Positions 6,704 through 17,409 are shown, numbered from the stretch's first letter. The stretch: DNA of 64,000 nucleotides from Betaproteobacteria bacterium SCN1 (GCA_008923315.1 WBSF01000009.1:434001-498000), one strand, 5' to 3'. Notes: generated by a model not told the origin, from the sequence alone. Numbers and translations are program-made.

Positions 6704-9247
6704 TCAGTCCAGCGCAGCGCGCAGATCGTTTCCCAGACGCGTGCGGCAGTCCGCCGAACCCAGGCACGTCCCCCGAATCTGAAAGGTATCCTCGACCCGC
6801 TCGCCCAGGGTGTCGATCTTGGCCGTCTGCACGTTGACGGCATGCCGCATCAACACGTCGGCCACGGCATACAGCAGGCCGCCGCGGTCCGCGCAGGTGA
6901 TCGTCAGCTTGCCGTTGCCCACGGCATCGGCCTCGATGCGTATCGTCGTCGGATAGGGGTGGTGCCGCTGGTGGCGTGACAACCGCCCGCGCGGCGGCGG
7001 CTGGATGGTCTGTGCGGGATCGAGATCGCGCGCCAGTTCGTGCTCGACGAACGCCAGAAAATCGCGGTAGTGGATGCCCCGGTTCGCCAGATCCATCACC
7101 TGGAAGCTGTCCAGCGCATAGCCATGCAGCGTGGTGTCGATCTTGGCTTCGAGGATGGTGTACTGGATACGCGCGAAGAAGCCGCAGATGCGCGCGAAGA
7201 TATCGGCTCTGTCCGGAGCGTAGACCAGCACCTGGATACCTTCGCCGGCGGGCGACAGGCGCGCGCGGACCACGGGCGCGGCAGCGCCCGCCTGGCGCCA
7301 CAGCATGCGCGCCTGCCAGGCGAGGTCGCGCGCATCGTAGCGAATGAAATAGCGCGCATCGAGATGCGACCAGAGTGCGTCCGGCGCGTCCGCCGGCAGC
7401 CCGTAAAGTGCGAGATTGACGCGCGCTTCCGCCTGCCGGGCGGTGATGTCGGCCGTTTCGCCGCCGTCGAGGCGCGCGCGCGCGGCATGATAGAGATCCT
7501 CCAGCAGCTTGCCTTTCCAGGCGTTCCACACCTTGGGACTGGTGCCGCGGATGTCGGCCACGGTAAGCAGATAAAGCGCATCGAGCCGGTGCGCGTCGCC
7601 GATCCGGCGGACGAAAGCCTCGATCACTTCGGGATCGCTGATGTCCTCCTTCTGCGCGGTACGCGACATGACCAGATGCATCTCCACCAGCCAGGCAACC
7701 AGCGCCGTGTCGTCGTGGTCGAGGCCGTGCTGCCTGCAGAAGCGTCGCGCATCGGCTGCGCCGAGTTCGGAATGGTCGCCGCCGCGCCCCTTGGCGATGT
7801 CGTGGAACAATGCGGCCAGGTACAGCAGCTCGCGCTGGCCGAAGGCCGCCATCACTTCGCTGGCCAGGGGCAGCTCGTGCGTCAGTGCCGGGACGGTCAG
7901 CCGGCGCAGGTTGCGCAGTACGGTCAGGATATGCTCGTCCACCGTGTAGATGTGGAAGAGATCGTGCTGCATCTGGCCGACGATGCGGCCGAAGGCCGGA
8001 ATGTAACGTCCGAGCAGGCCGTAGCGATGCATCGCGCGCAGGGCGCGGGTCACGCCGATGGGCTCGCGCAGCAGCGTCATGAACAGGGCACGATGCGCCG
8101 GGTTGGCGCGGAAGGCCGCGTCGATGCGGGCGCTGCCGCGCCAGAGGGCACGCAGCGTCGCGGGCTCGAAACCGGCCAGGTCGGCATGGCGGGCGTAGAC
8201 GATGAAGACGCGCAGCAGGGCTTCGGGTCGTCGTTCGAAGAGGTCCGGTGTGCGCATTTCGAGCAGGCCGCCGCGCAGCTGGAAATCGTCGTCGAGCGTG
8301 ATTGGCGGCACAGTGACGGGAAACAGGCGGACGCGCAGCGACTGGATCAGGATATCGTTGGCGCGCTGGATCAGCTTCGCGGCGCGATAGTAATCCTGCA
8401 TGAGGCGTTCGCCGGCGCGCTTGTGCGCGGTGGCGGCAAGGCCGATGCGGGTGGCGAGTTCGGTCTGATAGTCGAAGGCCAGACGGTCTTCGCGGCGGCG
8501 TGCGAGCAGGTGCAGATGGATGCGCAGCGTGGCGAGCGTGCGTTCCTCGCGCGCGATGCGGTTTGCCTCGGCCTGGGTGAGCAGACCTGCGCGCGCGATG
8601 CCGCTCCAGCCATCCTCGATGCCGCAGGCCTGCGCGATCCAGTGGATGGTGTGCAGGTCGCGCAGGCCGCCGGGGCTGTCCTTGAGATTGGGTTCGAGTT
8701 TGTAGGCGCTGTCGTCGTATCGGGCGTGGCGGGCCTGCTGTTCCGCCAGTTTTCCGTCGAAGAAGCGCTGCGGATCGAAACGTGCCCGGAAACAGCGTTC
8801 GAATTCGGCGAACAGCGGGCGGCTGCCCCACAACCAGCGCGCTTCCAGAAGATTGGTTTCCACCGTGATGTCGGCATCGGCCTCCGCGCAGCAGGCGTCG
8901 ACCGTGCGCACGCTGTGTCCGATCTCCAGCCCCATGTCCCAGCAGGCCCGGACCCAGGCTTCGAGCGCCGCGCGCTCGGGGGCGTCCGGCTCGTGCGTCA
9001 GAATCAGCAGGACGTCGACGTCCGAACCGGGGTACAGCTCACCGCGCCCGTAGCCACCCACCGCGGCCAGGCAGACGCTATCGGGCAGCGCGAGCCGGGT
9101 ACTCAAGGTCCCCAGGGCCGTGTCGACCAGTGCGGCGTGACGCGCCAGATAGCGCGAAGCGACGGGGCGCGCCTGCCAGGCGGCTGCGAGTGCTGCGCGG
9201 CCGGATTGCAGCTGATCGCGCAGATCCGCGACGGGAAGCGTGTTCAC
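6704..9247 (-). CDS. glnD: Bifunctional uridylyltransferase/uridylyl-removing enzyme GlnD
   Basis: GlnD senses glutamine and adds UMP to, or removes it from, PII proteins, setting the nitrogen signal read by NtrB/NtrC. The 847-residue protein shows the nucleotidyltransferase motif GGYGRGELYPGSDVDVLL near the N-terminus, the YKLEPNLKDSPGGLRDLHT block, an HD hydrolase domain (ALFHDIAKGRGGDHSELG) and two C-terminal ACT domains. The start is the GTG at 9247, which overlaps the map stop as GTGA; the longer open frame upstream is map read out of frame. Its target PII gene lies at 32614 in this window, and NtrC-type sites occur upstream of the urea genes. Confidence 0.95.
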   Translation of the reverse strand: MNTLPVADLRDQLQSGRAALAAAWQARPVASRYLARHAALVDTALGTLSTRLALPDSVCLAAVGGYGRGELYPGSDVDVLLILTHEPDAPERAALEAWVRACWDMGLEIGHSVRTVDACCAEADADITVETNLLEARWLWGSRPLFAEFERCFRARFDPQRFFDGKLAEQQARHARYDDSAYKLEPNLKDSPGGLRDLHTIHWIAQACGIEDGWSGIARAGLLTQAEANRIAREERTLATLRIHLHLLARRREDRLAFDYQTELATRIGLAATAHKRAGERLMQDYYRAAKLIQRANDILIQSLRVRLFPVTVPPITLDDDFQLRGGLLEMRTPDLFERRPEALLRVFIVYARHADLAGFEPATLRALWRGSARIDAAFRANPAHRALFMTLLREPIGVTRALRAMHRYGLLGRYIPAFGRIVGQMQHDLFHIYTVDEHILTVLRNLRRLTVPALTHELPLASEVMAAFGQRELLYLAALFHDIAKGRGGDHSELGAADARRFCRQHGLDHDDTALVAWLVEMHLVMSRTAQKEDISDPEVIEAFVRRIGDAHRLDALYLLTVADIRGTSPKVWNAWKGKLLEDLYHAARARLDGGETADITARQAEARVNLALYGLPADAPDALWSHLDARYFIRYDARDLAWQARMLWRQAGAAAPVVRARLSPAGEGIQVLVYAPDRADIFARICGFFARIQYTILEAKIDTTLHGYALDSFQVMDLANRGIHYRDFLAFVEHELARDLDPAQTIQPPPRGRLSRHQRHHPYPTTIRIEADAVGNGKLTITCADRGGLLYAVADVLMRHAVNVQTAKIDTLGERVEDTFQIRGTCLGSADCRTRLGNDLRAALD

Positions 9248-10053
9248 GCAGCCTGGCGGATGCGGTCGGGTACGGCAGGGGTGCCTGCCGAGGCAGTGAG
9301 AATCTCGTAGCCCCCCTCGGTGACCAGCACGGTGTGTTCCCATTGCGCGGACAGGCTGCGGTCCTTGGTGACGATGGTCCAGCCGTCGGGCATCTGGCGA
9401 ATATCGCGTCGGCCGGCGTTGATCATGGGTTCGATGGTGAAAGTCATGCCGGCCTCGAGCACGAGCCCGGTCCCGGGCTTGCCGTAGTGCAGCACCTGCG
9501 GATCCTCGTGGAAAGCCCGTCCGATGCCGTGGCCGCAGAATTCGCGCACCACGCTGTAGCCGTGATTTTCGGCGAAATGTTGAATGGTGTGGCCGATATC
9601 GCCCAGGCGCACGCCGGGTTTCACTCTGGCGATGCCCACCCACATCGCTTCGTAGGTGACCTGTATCAGGCGCCTTGCCTGAATCGAGGCCTCACCGACG
9701 GCGAACATGCGGCTGGTGTCGCCGTGCCAGCCGTCCTTGATCACCGTGATGTCGAGGTTCACGATGTCGCCGTTCTTCAGTACCTTGTCGCCCGGTACGC
9801 CATGGCAGACCTGATTGTTGACCGAGGTGCAGATCGATTTGGGATAGGGCGTGTGGCCCGAAGGTGCATAGTTCAGCGGGGCGGGAATGGTGCCCTGCAC
9901 GTTTACCATGTAGTCGTGGCACAGGCGGTCGAGCTCGCCTGTGGTCACACCGGGCTTCACGAAAGGGGTGATGTAGTCGAGGACTTCGGACGCGAGCCGC
10001 CCGGCCACGCGCATGCCCTCGATATCGACGGCGGTTTTGATGGTGACGGTCAT
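9244..10053 (-). CDS. map: Methionine aminopeptidase type I
   Basis: Map removes the initiator methionine after deformylation. The 269-residue sequence is the short type Ia form without a zinc-finger extension. Metal-binding segments are visible: HGVPGDK, DIVNLDITV...GWHGDTSRMF, GHGIGRAFHEDP, FTIEPMIN and EHTVLVT. Its gene diverges from rpsB, the usual arrangement in proteobacteria, with a 201-base intergenic region. Its 3' end overlaps glnD by four bases, so map and glnD form one transcript. Confidence 0.96.
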   Translation of the reverse strand: MTVTIKTAVDIEGMRVAGRLASEVLDYITPFVKPGVTTGELDRLCHDYMVNVQGTIPAPLNYAPSGHTPYPKSICTSVNNQVCHGVPGDKVLKNGDIVNLDITVIKDGWHGDTSRMFAVGEASIQARRLIQVTYEAMWVGIARVKPGVRLGDIGHTIQHFAENHGYSVVREFCGHGIGRAFHEDPQVLHYGKPGTGLVLEAGMTFTIEPMINAGRRDIRQMPDGWTIVTKDRSLSAQWEHTVLVTEGGYEILTASAGTPAVPDRIRQAA

Positions 10054-10105
10054 GATTGGGTGAAACGGTTCGTCAAAGCCGCATTCTAGCGTCTACCGGC
10101 GCGCC

Positions 10106-10134
10106 TTGAAAAACGGCAGGCATGGCATTAGAAT
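10106..10134 (+). promoter_or_regulatory. Sigma-70 promoter of rpsB-tsf operon
   Basis: TTGAAA at 10106-10111 and TAGAAT at 10129-10134 are separated by exactly 17 bases. This predicts transcription start near 10141 and a leader of about 115 bases before the rpsB ATG. It is the best sigma-70-type promoter I found in the window, fitting for a ribosomal protein operon. Confidence 0.75.
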
Positions 10135-10141
10135 GCCCGGC

Positions 10142-10254
10142 TGTCCGAAATGGTTCGGACAAATTCGCACACCTGTCATTAAAGGGTGGCGGCGCGCAGG
10201 GAACTTGGCGCGCGGCTGCTGGCGGGTGGAGGCTCAACCCTTTAGGAGAAATCC
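10142..10254 (+). promoter_or_regulatory. Structured rpsB leader, probable S2 autoregulatory element
   Basis: The leader starts with a perfect 8-bp hairpin (TGTCCGAA 10142-10149, loop ATGG, TTCGGACA 10154-10161). A second stem pairs GCGCGC at 10192-10197 with 10208-10213. Enclosing it, AAAGGGT at 10181-10187 can pair with ACCCTTT at 10237-10243, directly against the Shine-Dalgarno AGGAG at 10244-10248. Feedback by S2 on its own leader is known in enterobacteria. The pairing seen here suggests the same logic, but homology to that motif is not shown. Confidence 0.55.
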
Positions 10255-10998
10255 ATGTCCGTCACCATGCGTCAAATGCTGGAGGCCGGTGTCCATTTCG
10301 GCCACCAGACCCGCTTCTGGAACCCGAAGATGGCCCCCTTCATCTTCGGTCACCGCAACAAGATCCACATCGTCAACCTGGAAAAATCGCTGCCGATGTT
10401 CCAGGATGCGCAGAAATTCGTGCGCCAGCTCGCGGCCAACAAGGGCACCGTGCTGTTCGTCGGCACCAAGCGCGCCGCCCGCGACATCGTGCGCGAGGAG
10501 GCCGAGCGCGCCGGCATGCCTTACGTCGACAACCGCTGGCTGGGCGGCATGCTGACCAACTTCAAGACAGTCAAGCAGTCCATCAAGCGCCTGAACGATC
10601 TTGAGGCCCAGATTGCCGAACCCGGCCGTCTGTCCAAGAAGGAAATCCTGACCGTGCAGCGCGAAGTCGACAAGCTCAACCGCAGCCTGGGCGGCATCCG
10701 CGAAATGGGCGGTCTGCCCGACGCGATCTTCATCATCGACGTGGGTTACCAGAAAGGCACCGTCACCGAGGCCAAGAAACTGGGCATCCCTGTCATCGGC
10801 GTGGTCGACACCAACAACAGCCCGGACGGCGTGGACTACGTCATTCCCGGCAACGACGACTCGGCCCGCGCCATTCGTCTGTATGCGCGCGGTGTGGCCG
10901 ATGCGGTGCTGGAAGGCCGTGCCCAGGTGATCTCCGAGATCGTCGGCGGCGAGGAATTCGTCGAGATCGAGGAAGAAGGCGGCGTCGCAGCCGAGTAA
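10255..10998 (+). CDS. rpsB: 30S ribosomal protein S2
   Basis: S2 binds the small subunit through S1 and is needed for translation initiation. The 247-residue sequence has the family N-terminus ([22 protein letters not shown]) and the conserved [13 protein letters not shown] and [25 protein letters not shown] segments. The acidic C-terminus ([11 protein letters not shown]) is typical. A ribosome-binding site AGGAG lies six bases before the ATG and is embedded in the leader structure. It is followed by tsf, the standard rpsB-tsf operon. Confidence 0.97.
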   Translation: MSVTMRQMLEAGVHFGHQTRFWNPKMAPFIFGHRNKIHIVNLEKSLPMFQDAQKFVRQLAANKGTVLFVGTKRAARDIVREEAERAGMPYVDNRWLGGMLTNFKTVKQSIKRLNDLEAQIAEPGRLSKKEILTVQREVDKLNRSLGGIREMGGLPDAIFIIDVGYQKGTVTEAKKLGIPVIGVVDTNNSPDGVDYVIPGNDDSARAIRLYARGVADAVLEGRAQVISEIVGGEEFVEIEEEGGVAAE

Positions 10999-11014
10999 GC
11001 GCGGCCTGTCGCCC

Positions 11015-11068
11015 CGCCGGGCAAATTGCCCGGCGACGCATTCTGAGGAGGGGCGTCTGCCCCTCTTT
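11015..11068 (+). terminator. Tandem hairpins between rpsB and tsf (attenuator)
   Basis: A perfect 10-bp stem (11015-11024 with 11026-11035) is followed by a 7-bp stem (GAGGGGC 11048-11054, loop GTCT, GCCCCTC 11059-11065) with a TTT tail. The short T-run suggests partial termination or mRNA end protection, lowering tsf relative to rpsB or separating the two messages. An intercistronic terminator at this place is also known in E. coli. Confidence 0.55.
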
Positions 11069-11114
11069 CCGTATTGAACTGCTGATTCGAACTGAACTTT
11101 CGTGGGAGTAGCAA

Positions 11115-11987
11115 ATGGCTGAAATCACCGCAAGCATGGTCAAGGACCTGCGCGAAAAAACCGACGCACCGATGATGGACTGCAAGAAAGCGCTGGCCGA
11201 AGCTGGCGGCGACATGCAGAAGGCCGAGGAAATCCTGCGCGTGCGCTTCGGCAACAAAGCCGCCAAGAGCGCCGGCCGCGTGGCTGCGGAAGGCGTGGTG
11301 ACGATCGCGATCGCCGCCGACGGCAAATCCGCCGCGATGGTGGAAATGAACTGCGAGACCGATTTCGTTGCCAAGAACGACGATTTCCTCGCCCTCGCCA
11401 ACGCGCTGGCCGAAATGGTGCTGACCGACGCCCCGGCCGACGTCGCCGCGCTGTCCGCGATGCCCTACCGCGGCACCACCGTCGAGGCCTTCCGCACCGA
11501 ACTGGTCGGCAAGATCGGCGAAAACATGTCCGTGCGCCGTTTCGTGCGCCAGGACGCGGCTGGCAAGTTCGCCAGCTACATCCACGGCAACAAGATCGGC
11601 GTGCTGGTCGACGTCTCCGGCGACGAAGCCATTGCCAAGGACATCGCCATGCACATCGCCGCGTCCAAGCCCAAGTCGCTGGATGCCTCCGGCGTGCCGG
11701 CGGAGCTGATCGACACCGAGCGCCGCGTCGCCATCGAGAAGGCCAAGGAAGCCGGCAAGCCCGAAGCGATGCTGGAAAAGATCGCCGAAGGCACGGTGCA
11801 GAAATTCCTCAAGGAAGTCACCCTGCTGTCGCAGCCTTTCGTCAAGGACGACAAGCAGACCGTCGAGCAGGTGCTGAAGAGCAAGAACTCGCAGTGCCAC
11901 GGCTTTATCATGTACGTGGTGGGCGAGGGCATCGAGAAGAAGGTCACCGACTTCGCTGCCGAAGTGGCGGCTGCGGCCCAGGTCTGA
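11115..11987 (+). CDS. tsf: Elongation factor Ts
   Basis: EF-Ts is the nucleotide exchange factor that regenerates EF-Tu-GTP. The 290-residue protein begins [27 protein letters not shown], where [12 protein letters not shown] is the diagnostic N-terminal motif, followed by the core [11 protein letters not shown]. The C-terminal coiled-coil region and the final VGEGIEKK segment are present. A GGGAG sequence precedes the ATG. It lies 116 bases after rpsB, and pyrH starts seven bases after its stop. Confidence 0.97.
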   Translation: MAEITASMVKDLREKTDAPMMDCKKALAEAGGDMQKAEEILRVRFGNKAAKSAGRVAAEGVVTIAIAADGKSAAMVEMNCETDFVAKNDDFLALANALAEMVLTDAPADVAALSAMPYRGTTVEAFRTELVGKIGENMSVRRFVRQDAAGKFASYIHGNKIGVLVDVSGDEAIAKDIAMHIAASKPKSLDASGVPAELIDTERRVAIEKAKEAGKPEAMLEKIAEGTVQKFLKEVTLLSQPFVKDDKQTVEQVLKSKNSQCHGFIMYVVGEGIEKKVTDFAAEVAAAAQV

Positions 11988-11993
11988 CCCGGG

Positions 11994-12722
11994 ATGGCCC
12001 CGGTCTCCGGCATGAATCGGGCGCGGCGCATCCTGCTGAAGCTCTCCGGCGAGGCCCTGATGGGGCCGGACAGCTTCGGCTACCACGCCGACACCATGGC
12101 CGGTTTCGTCGCCCAGATTCGCGAAGTGACGGCGCTGGGCATACAGGTTGGCATCGTGGTGGGCGGCGGCAATCTGTTCCGCGGCGCGACGGGTGCGCTG
12201 TCCGGCATGAACCGCGCCACCGCGGATTCGATGGGCATGCTGGCCACCGTGATGAATGCGCTGGCGTTGAAGGACGCGCTGGTGCAGGCGGGCGTCAAGG
12301 CGCGCGTGCAGACCGCTGTGCAGATCGCCCACGTCGGCGAGGCGTTCGAGCGCGACGCTGCGGTGCGCGAACTGGAAGACGGTTGCGTGGTCATTTTTGG
12401 CGGAGGCACCGGCAATCCCTTCTTCACCACCGACACGGCCGCCGCGCTGCGTGCGGCCGAAATCGACGCGGACCTGCTGCTGAAGGCGACCAAGGTCGAC
12501 GGCGTGTATACCGCCGATCCGAAAAAGGACCCGTCGGCGCGGCGTTACGACACCCTGAACTTCGACGAAGCGATCTCGAAGAATCTGGGCGTGCTCGATA
12601 CCGCCGCCTTCGCACTGTGCCGCGAGCAGAAACTGCCGCTCGTCGTGTTCAACGTCTTCAAGCCGGGTGCGCTGAAACGCGTCGTGCTGGGCGAGGACGA
12701 AGGCACGCGGGTGACCCCCTGA
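11994..12722 (+). CDS. pyrH: UMP kinase
   Basis: PyrH phosphorylates UMP to UDP for pyrimidine nucleotide synthesis. The sequence has the amino-acid-kinase signature [14 protein letters not shown], the [10 protein letters not shown] loop, [20 protein letters not shown] and the KATKVDGVY segment, all diagnostic. The first ATG at 11994 gives 242 residues. An in-frame ATG at 12012 gives [10 protein letters not shown], closer to the family length of about 236-240, and is a real alternative since neither has a strong ribosome-binding site. It lies between tsf and frr in the standard order. Confidence 0.95.
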   Translation: MAPVSGMNRARRILLKLSGEALMGPDSFGYHADTMAGFVAQIREVTALGIQVGIVVGGGNLFRGATGALSGMNRATADSMGMLATVMNALALKDALVQAGVKARVQTAVQIAHVGEAFERDAAVRELEDGCVVIFGGGTGNPFFTTDTAAALRAAEIDADLLLKATKVDGVYTADPKKDPSARRYDTLNFDEAISKNLGVLDTAAFALCREQKLPLVVFNVFKPGALKRVVLGEDEGTRVTP

Positions 12723-12736
12723 ATCGAGGAGCGAAC

Positions 12737-13306
12737 ATGGCTGAAACCAGCATTGCCGATATCAAGCAGGCCACCGCGCAGAAGATGACCAAGTCGCTGG
12801 AGGCATTGAAGAACGATCTCGCCAAGGTCCGTACCGGCCGTGCGCATGCCGGTATCCTGGACCACGTCATGGTCGATTACTACGGCAACCCGACACCGGT
12901 GCCGCAGGTGGCGAACGTCGGGCTGGCGGATGCGCGCACGCTGAACGTGCAGCCCTGGGAGAAAAACCTGGTCGGCAAGGTCGAGAAAGCCATCCGCGAT
13001 GCGGACCTGGGCCTGAATCCGGCGACCCATGGAGACGTGATCCGCGTGCCCATGCCCGCGTTGACCGAGGAGCGTCGCAAGGAACTGATCAAGGTCGTGC
13101 GCAGCGAAGCGGAAAACGCGCGCGTCGCCATGCGCAACATCCGTCGCGATGCCAATGCCGCGCTGAAGGACATGGTCAAGGCCAAGACTGCGACCGAAGA
13201 CGAGGAACGGCGCACCCAGGACGAGGTGCAGAAACTCACCGACAAGTACATCGGCGAGATCGACAAACTGCTGGCCGAGAAAGAGAAGGACCTGCTCGCG
13301 GTCTGA
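12737..13306 (+). CDS. frr: Ribosome recycling factor
   Basis: RRF splits the post-termination ribosome with EF-G. The protein is 189 residues against a usual 185-186, the difference being a few N-terminal residues. Characteristic segments are [23 protein letters not shown], the NVQPWEK motif and [11 protein letters not shown]...[20 protein letters not shown] ribosome-binding site lies six bases upstream of the ATG. It follows pyrH by 14 bases and is followed by uppS. Confidence 0.97.
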   Translation: MAETSIADIKQATAQKMTKSLEALKNDLAKVRTGRAHAGILDHVMVDYYGNPTPVPQVANVGLADARTLNVQPWEKNLVGKVEKAIRDADLGLNPATHGDVIRVPMPALTEERRKELIKVVRSEAENARVAMRNIRRDANAALKDMVKAKTATEDEERRTQDEVQKLTDKYIGEIDKLLAEKEKDLLAV

Positions 13307-13317
13307 GCGGCGCGCAC

Positions 13318-14058
13318 GTGTCGAGTCCTTCGAAACCGGTGGCGAGCGCCGAGATTCCGCGTCACGTCGCCATCATCATGGACGGCAACGGCCGCTGGGC
13401 CCGGCGCCGCCTGCTGCCGCGCGTGGCCGGCCACCGCAAGGGTGTGGAAGCGCTGCGCGGCGTCATTCGCGCTTGCGCCGAGCGCGGTATTTCCCACCTG
13501 ACCGTATTCGCCTTCAGTTCCGAGAACTGGCGGCGTCCGCAGGAAGAAGTCACGCTGCTGATGGAACTGTTCATGCGCGCGCTGGAGAACGAAGTCGCGA
13601 AACTGCATGAAAACGGCATCCGCTTCCGCGTCATCGGCGATCTCGGCGGCTTTTCCGAACGCATTCAGGATCTGATCCGCGACGCAGAGGCCCTGACCCG
13701 GGACAACACCCGGCTGACCTTCACCGTCGCCGCCAACTACGGGGGGCGCTGGGATATCGTGCAGGCTGTCCGGACCCTGATCGCCGAAGGTGCGTGCGCG
13801 GCCGACGTCGACGAGGCCGCGCTGGCGAAGCGGCTTTCGATGACCGGCGAACCCGAGCCCGATCTGTTCATCCGCACTGGCGGCGAGCAGCGCATCAGCA
13901 ATTTTCTGCTGTGGCAGCTCGCCTACGCGGAACTGTATTTCACCGACGCACTCTGGCCCGATTTCGATGCCGCCGCGCTCGATGCCGCGCTGGCTTCCTA
14001 TCGCAAACGGGAACGCCGCTTCGGCCGCACCAGCGAGCAGGTACAGTCCGCAGGCTGA
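13318..14058 (+). CDS. uppS: Undecaprenyl diphosphate synthase
   Basis: UppS is the cis-prenyltransferase that makes the C55 lipid carrier for peptidoglycan and O-antigen. The 246-residue sequence has the catalytic [13 protein letters not shown] (Asp22), [11 protein letters not shown], the ANYGGRWDI segment and the C-terminal [27 protein letters not shown]-type region. The start is a GTG at 13318, twelve bases after frr. No other start gives a normal length. The lipid carrier it supplies would also serve the glycosyl-1-phosphate transferase encoded at 53794. Confidence 0.96.
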   Translation: MSSPSKPVASAEIPRHVAIIMDGNGRWARRRLLPRVAGHRKGVEALRGVIRACAERGISHLTVFAFSSENWRRPQEEVTLLMELFMRALENEVAKLHENGIRFRVIGDLGGFSERIQDLIRDAEALTRDNTRLTFTVAANYGGRWDIVQAVRTLIAEGACAADVDEAALAKRLSMTGEPEPDLFIRTGGEQRISNFLLWQLAYAELYFTDALWPDFDAAALDAALASYRKRERRFGRTSEQVQSAG

Positions 14059-14072
14059 CCGGGCATCCGCAC

Positions 14073-14879
14073 ATGACGCCGCTTGTTTCCCGCATTTTCA
14101 CCGCCGTCGTGCTGCTAGCGGTATTCGTGTCGGCGGTGTTGTGGGCGCCCGGCTGGCTGTGGCAAGTGCTGGTTGCCGGTATTGCCGGCCTCGCGGCCTA
14201 TGAATGGGCCCGACTCTCGGCATTCCCCACTTTGTCGGCACGGCTCTACGCAACCGCGATCGCCGCGTGCGCGCTGGTTTTGCCGGAGCTGCTGGCGGAC
14301 GGCTGGCCCGCTTTTCAGACCGGGCTCTTCCTGCTCGCCGCCGCCTTCTGGCTGATCGTGGCGCCCTTGTGGCTGCTGGGCCGCTGGCATACCCGCCAGC
14401 CGGCCCTGCGCGCCGCCGTCGGCGCCGTGCTGCTGTTGCCGACCTGGGCTGCACTGATCTATCTGCACGCACGCGGGCCGGCCGTTCTGCTCGGCGTCAT
14501 CGCCATCGTCTGGATCGCCGATACGGCGGCGTATTTCGCCGGCCGCCGTTTCGGTCGTCACAAGCTCGCACCGGCGATCAGTCCGGGCAAGACCTGGGAG
14601 GGGGTGGCCGGTGCGCTGGCCGCACTTGCGGTGTACGCCGGCGCATTGAGTCTGGCGGCCGGGATGCCGGCGCTGTCGCTGTTCGTCATCATCGCGGGAC
14701 TGCTGTATCTGTCCGTGCTGGGCGATCTGTTCGAATCCTGGATCAAGCGCGTATCGGGCATGAAAGACAGCGGCGATCTCCTGCCGGGGCACGGTGGCGT
14801 GCTCGACCGCGTCGATGCCTTGACCTCGACGCTGCCGGTCGCCGCCGGGATCCTGCTGTGGCTGGAGCACGCCGGATGA
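14073..14879 (+). CDS. cdsA: Phosphatidate cytidylyltransferase
   Basis: CdsA makes CDP-diacylglycerol, the precursor of all the main phospholipids. The 268-residue protein is strongly hydrophobic, with about eight predicted membrane segments. It ends with the family signature [13 protein letters not shown]...[18 protein letters not shown], which holds the metal-binding acidic residues. Its stop overlaps the dxr start as ATGA. Product flows to cardiolipin, whose synthase gene is at 1199. Confidence 0.95.
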   Translation: MTPLVSRIFTAVVLLAVFVSAVLWAPGWLWQVLVAGIAGLAAYEWARLSAFPTLSARLYATAIAACALVLPELLADGWPAFQTGLFLLAAAFWLIVAPLWLLGRWHTRQPALRAAVGAVLLLPTWAALIYLHARGPAVLLGVIAIVWIADTAAYFAGRRFGRHKLAPAISPGKTWEGVAGALAALAVYAGALSLAAGMPALSLFVIIAGLLYLSVLGDLFESWIKRVSGMKDSGDLLPGHGGVLDRVDALTSTLPVAAGILLWLEHAG

Positions 14880-16060
14880 GACCGCGCGTACTGACCGTCC
14901 TCGGCGCCACAGGCACCATCGGCGTCAACACGCTCGACGTGGTGGCGCGTCATCCCGGCCGTTTCGAGGTGTTCGCACTGACCGGCGCGACCCAGGTCGA
15001 CCGCATGGCGGAGCAATGCCGCGTCCACCGTCCGCGCGTGGCGGTGATGAACGAACCGGCTGCCGCGGCCGCGCTGCGCGATCGCCTGGCGGAGGAAGGC
15101 ATCGCGGTCGAAGTCCGGGCGGGGGCCGGGGCGCTGACCGAAGTGGCTACGGCGCCCGAAGTGGATACCGTGATGGCCGCCATCGTCGGTGCGGCCGGCT
15201 TGCCGGCCACGCTCGCCGCCGCGCGTGCGGGCAAGCGCATCCTGCTGGCGAACAAGGAGACTCTGGTCGTGTCGGGGCAGCTCTTCATGGATGCGGTCGC
15301 CGCCAGCGGCGCGGAACTGCTGCCCATCGACTCGGAACACAACGCCATCTTCCAGTCGTTGCCGCGCGATTTCCGCGGCGATTTCCAGGCGGCAGGTGTC
15401 AAAGCGCTCTGGCTGACGGCCTCGGGCGGGCCGTTCCGTACCCTGTCGGCCGAGGCCATCGCGCAGGCCACCCCGGAACAGGCGGTGGCGCATCCCAACT
15501 GGGTGATGGGCAAGAAGATCTCGGTCGATTCCGCAAGCCTGATGAACAAGGGGCTCGAGGTGATCGAAGCGCGCTGGCTGTTCAATGCGCGGCCCGAGCA
15601 GATCAAGGTCGTGGTGCATCCGCAGAGCATCGTGCATTCGATGGTCGAATACGCCGACGGCTCGGTCATTGCGCAGATGGGCACGCCCGACATGCGCACG
15701 CCCATTGCCTATGCGCTGGGATTTCCGGAACGTATCGCCGCCGGTGTGCCGGCGCTGGAACTGATGGGTCGCCAGCTCACCTTCGAGGCGCCGGACATGG
15801 CGCGCTTCCCGTGCCTGAAGCTGGCGTTCGACGCATTGGCCGCGGGCGGCAATGCCGCAGCGGTGTTGAATGCCGCCAATGAAGTCGCGGTTGCGCGTTT
15901 TCTCGATGGTGCCGCCTCGTTCAATGCCATCGCCGACAGCATTGCCCATGCCCTCGACCGGCTGGCGGGCGGCATGGCCGCCACGCTCGACGATCTGCTG
16001 GAGGCGGACCGTCAGACGCGCCGCGTCACGGGCGACTATCTGGAAGCCATACGCGCATGA
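14876..16060 (+). CDS. dxr: 1-deoxy-D-xylulose 5-phosphate reductoisomerase
   Basis: Dxr makes 2-C-methyl-D-erythritol 4-phosphate, the committed step of the MEP isoprenoid pathway that feeds UppS. The 394-residue protein shows [12 protein letters not shown], the metal and substrate segment [18 protein letters not shown], the [16 protein letters not shown] block and [14 protein letters not shown]. The NADPH loop reads GATGTIG rather than the usual GSTGSIG, a conservative change. Its ATG overlaps the cdsA stop and its stop overlaps the rseP ATG, both as ATGA, so translation is probably coupled along this stretch. Confidence 0.95.
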   Translation: MRPRVLTVLGATGTIGVNTLDVVARHPGRFEVFALTGATQVDRMAEQCRVHRPRVAVMNEPAAAAALRDRLAEEGIAVEVRAGAGALTEVATAPEVDTVMAAIVGAAGLPATLAAARAGKRILLANKETLVVSGQLFMDAVAASGAELLPIDSEHNAIFQSLPRDFRGDFQAAGVKALWLTASGGPFRTLSAEAIAQATPEQAVAHPNWVMGKKISVDSASLMNKGLEVIEARWLFNARPEQIKVVVHPQSIVHSMVEYADGSVIAQMGTPDMRTPIAYALGFPERIAAGVPALELMGRQLTFEAPDMARFPCLKLAFDALAAGGNAAAVLNAANEVAVARFLDGAASFNAIADSIAHALDRLAGGMAATLDDLLEADRQTRRVTGDYLEAIRA

Positions 16061-17409
16061 GCGTCCTGCATACCGTGATCTGGTTTCTCGTGGCGATCGG
16101 CGTGCTCGTCGTGGTGCACGAATTCGGTCATTACCTCGCTGCACGCCTGGCGGGCGTCAAGGTGCTGCGTTTTTCGGTCGGCTTCGGCAAACCGCTCTTC
16201 GTGCGGCGTCTTGGACCAGACCGGACCGAATGGGTGGTAGCCGCGCTGCCCCTTGGCGGCTACGTGAAAATGCTCGACGAACGCGAGGGCGACGTGTCGC
16301 CCTCCGAGGTGCATCGCGCGTTCAACCGTGCCACGGTCTGGCGCCGCATCGGCATCGTCGCGGCAGGGCCGGCGGCCAACTTTCTGCTGGCGATCCTGTT
16401 CTACTGGGTGCTGCTGATGCATGGCCTGCCGGCATTGAAACCGATCGTCGGCGAACCGCCGGCCGGTACGCCGGCCGCACAGGCCGGCCTGGTCGCGGGC
16501 GACGAGATCGTTCGCGTCGACGGGGAAACCATCCCGTCGTTCACGGAACTGCGTCTGGCGCTTTTGCGCGCGAGTGTCGCGGGCGACCCGGTCATGCTGG
16601 GGCTGGCCGACGGCCGGACAGTGGGGCTGACGCCGGTGCCCGTGCGCGACGAAAGCCTGGAACAGGATACGCTCAGACCGCTGGGTATCGTGCGTTTCGA
16701 TCCGCCCATCGATCCGGTCATCGGCAGCGTGCTGCCGGACAGCGCCGCGGCCCGTGCCGGCTTCCGGGCGGGCGACCGGTTGCTGCGTGCCGACGAGGCC
16801 GCGATCGGGACCTGGCAGGACTGGGTGAAACGCATCCGCGACAACCCGGCCCAACCGATGCGCATCACGATCGTTCGCGACGGGCAGGCGCAGGTCGTCG
16901 ACGTGACACCCGCTGCCGTGGACGAAAACGGCACCCGCGTCGGCAAGATCGGGGCGGGGCCGCACATCGACGAATCGGTGCTGGCGCCCCTGATGACCGA
17001 GGTGCGTTACGGCCCGCTGGAAGCCCTGTGGCAGGGCGCCGTCAGGACCTGGGACATGAGCGTCTTCACACTGGAGATGATGGGGCGCATGGTGCTCGGT
17101 CAGGTGTCCTGGAAGAACCTTTCCGGTCCGCTGACCATTGCCGACTACGCAGGGCAAAGCGCAACGCTCGGCTGGATCAGCTTCGTCGGCTTTCTCGCAC
17201 TGGTCAGCGTGAGCCTGGGCGTGCTCAATCTGCTGCCTGTCCCGTTACTGGACGGGGGGCACCTCATGTATTATGTTGCGGAAGTTTTGACCGGGCGGCC
17301 GGTATCCGAGCGCGTCATGGAGATCGGCGCCCGCGTCGGCATGACGCTTTTGCTGCTGCTCATGTCGTTTGCCCTCTTCAACGATTTACAACGCCTCATA
17401 AGCGGATAA
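16057..17409 (+). CDS. rseP: Site-2 protease RseP
   Basis: RseP is an inner-membrane zinc metalloprotease that cuts anti-sigma factors, above all RseA in the sigma-E envelope stress pathway, and removes remnant signal peptides. The 450-residue protein has HEFGH at residues 21-25 in the first membrane segment, two PDZ domains in the periplasmic middle (around [13 protein letters not shown] and [12 protein letters not shown]) and the second catalytic segment [13 protein letters not shown] near the C-terminus. Its position just before bamA is the standard order and links proteolysis with outer-membrane assembly. Confidence 0.95.
   Translation: MSVLHTVIWFLVAIGVLVVVHEFGHYLAARLAGVKVLRFSVGFGKPLFVRRLGPDRTEWVVAALPLGGYVKMLDEREGDVSPSEVHRAFNRATVWRRIGIVAAGPAANFLLAILFYWVLLMHGLPALKPIVGEPPAGTPAAQAGLVAGDEIVRVDGETIPSFTELRLALLRASVAGDPVMLGLADGRTVGLTPVPVRDESLEQDTLRPLGIVRFDPPIDPVIGSVLPDSAAARAGFRAGDRLLRADEAAIGTWQDWVKRIRDNPAQPMRITIVRDGQAQVVDVTPAAVDENGTRVGKIGAGPHIDESVLAPLMTEVRYGPLEALWQGAVRTWDMSVFTLEMMGRMVLGQVSWKNLSGPLTIADYAGQSATLGWISFVGFLALVSVSLGVLNLLPVPLLDGGHLMYYVAEVLTGRPVSERVMEIGARVGMTLLLLLMSFALFNDLQRLISG

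Noticed and set aside
7040-9310. 756-codon plus-strand frame opposite glnD
   Set aside because: Antisense of the well-conserved glnD; amino acid composition is that of a shadow frame.
10836-12332. 498-codon minus-strand frame opposite rpsB, tsf and pyrH
   Set aside because: It spans three conserved genes in antisense and includes the terminator region between rpsB and tsf.
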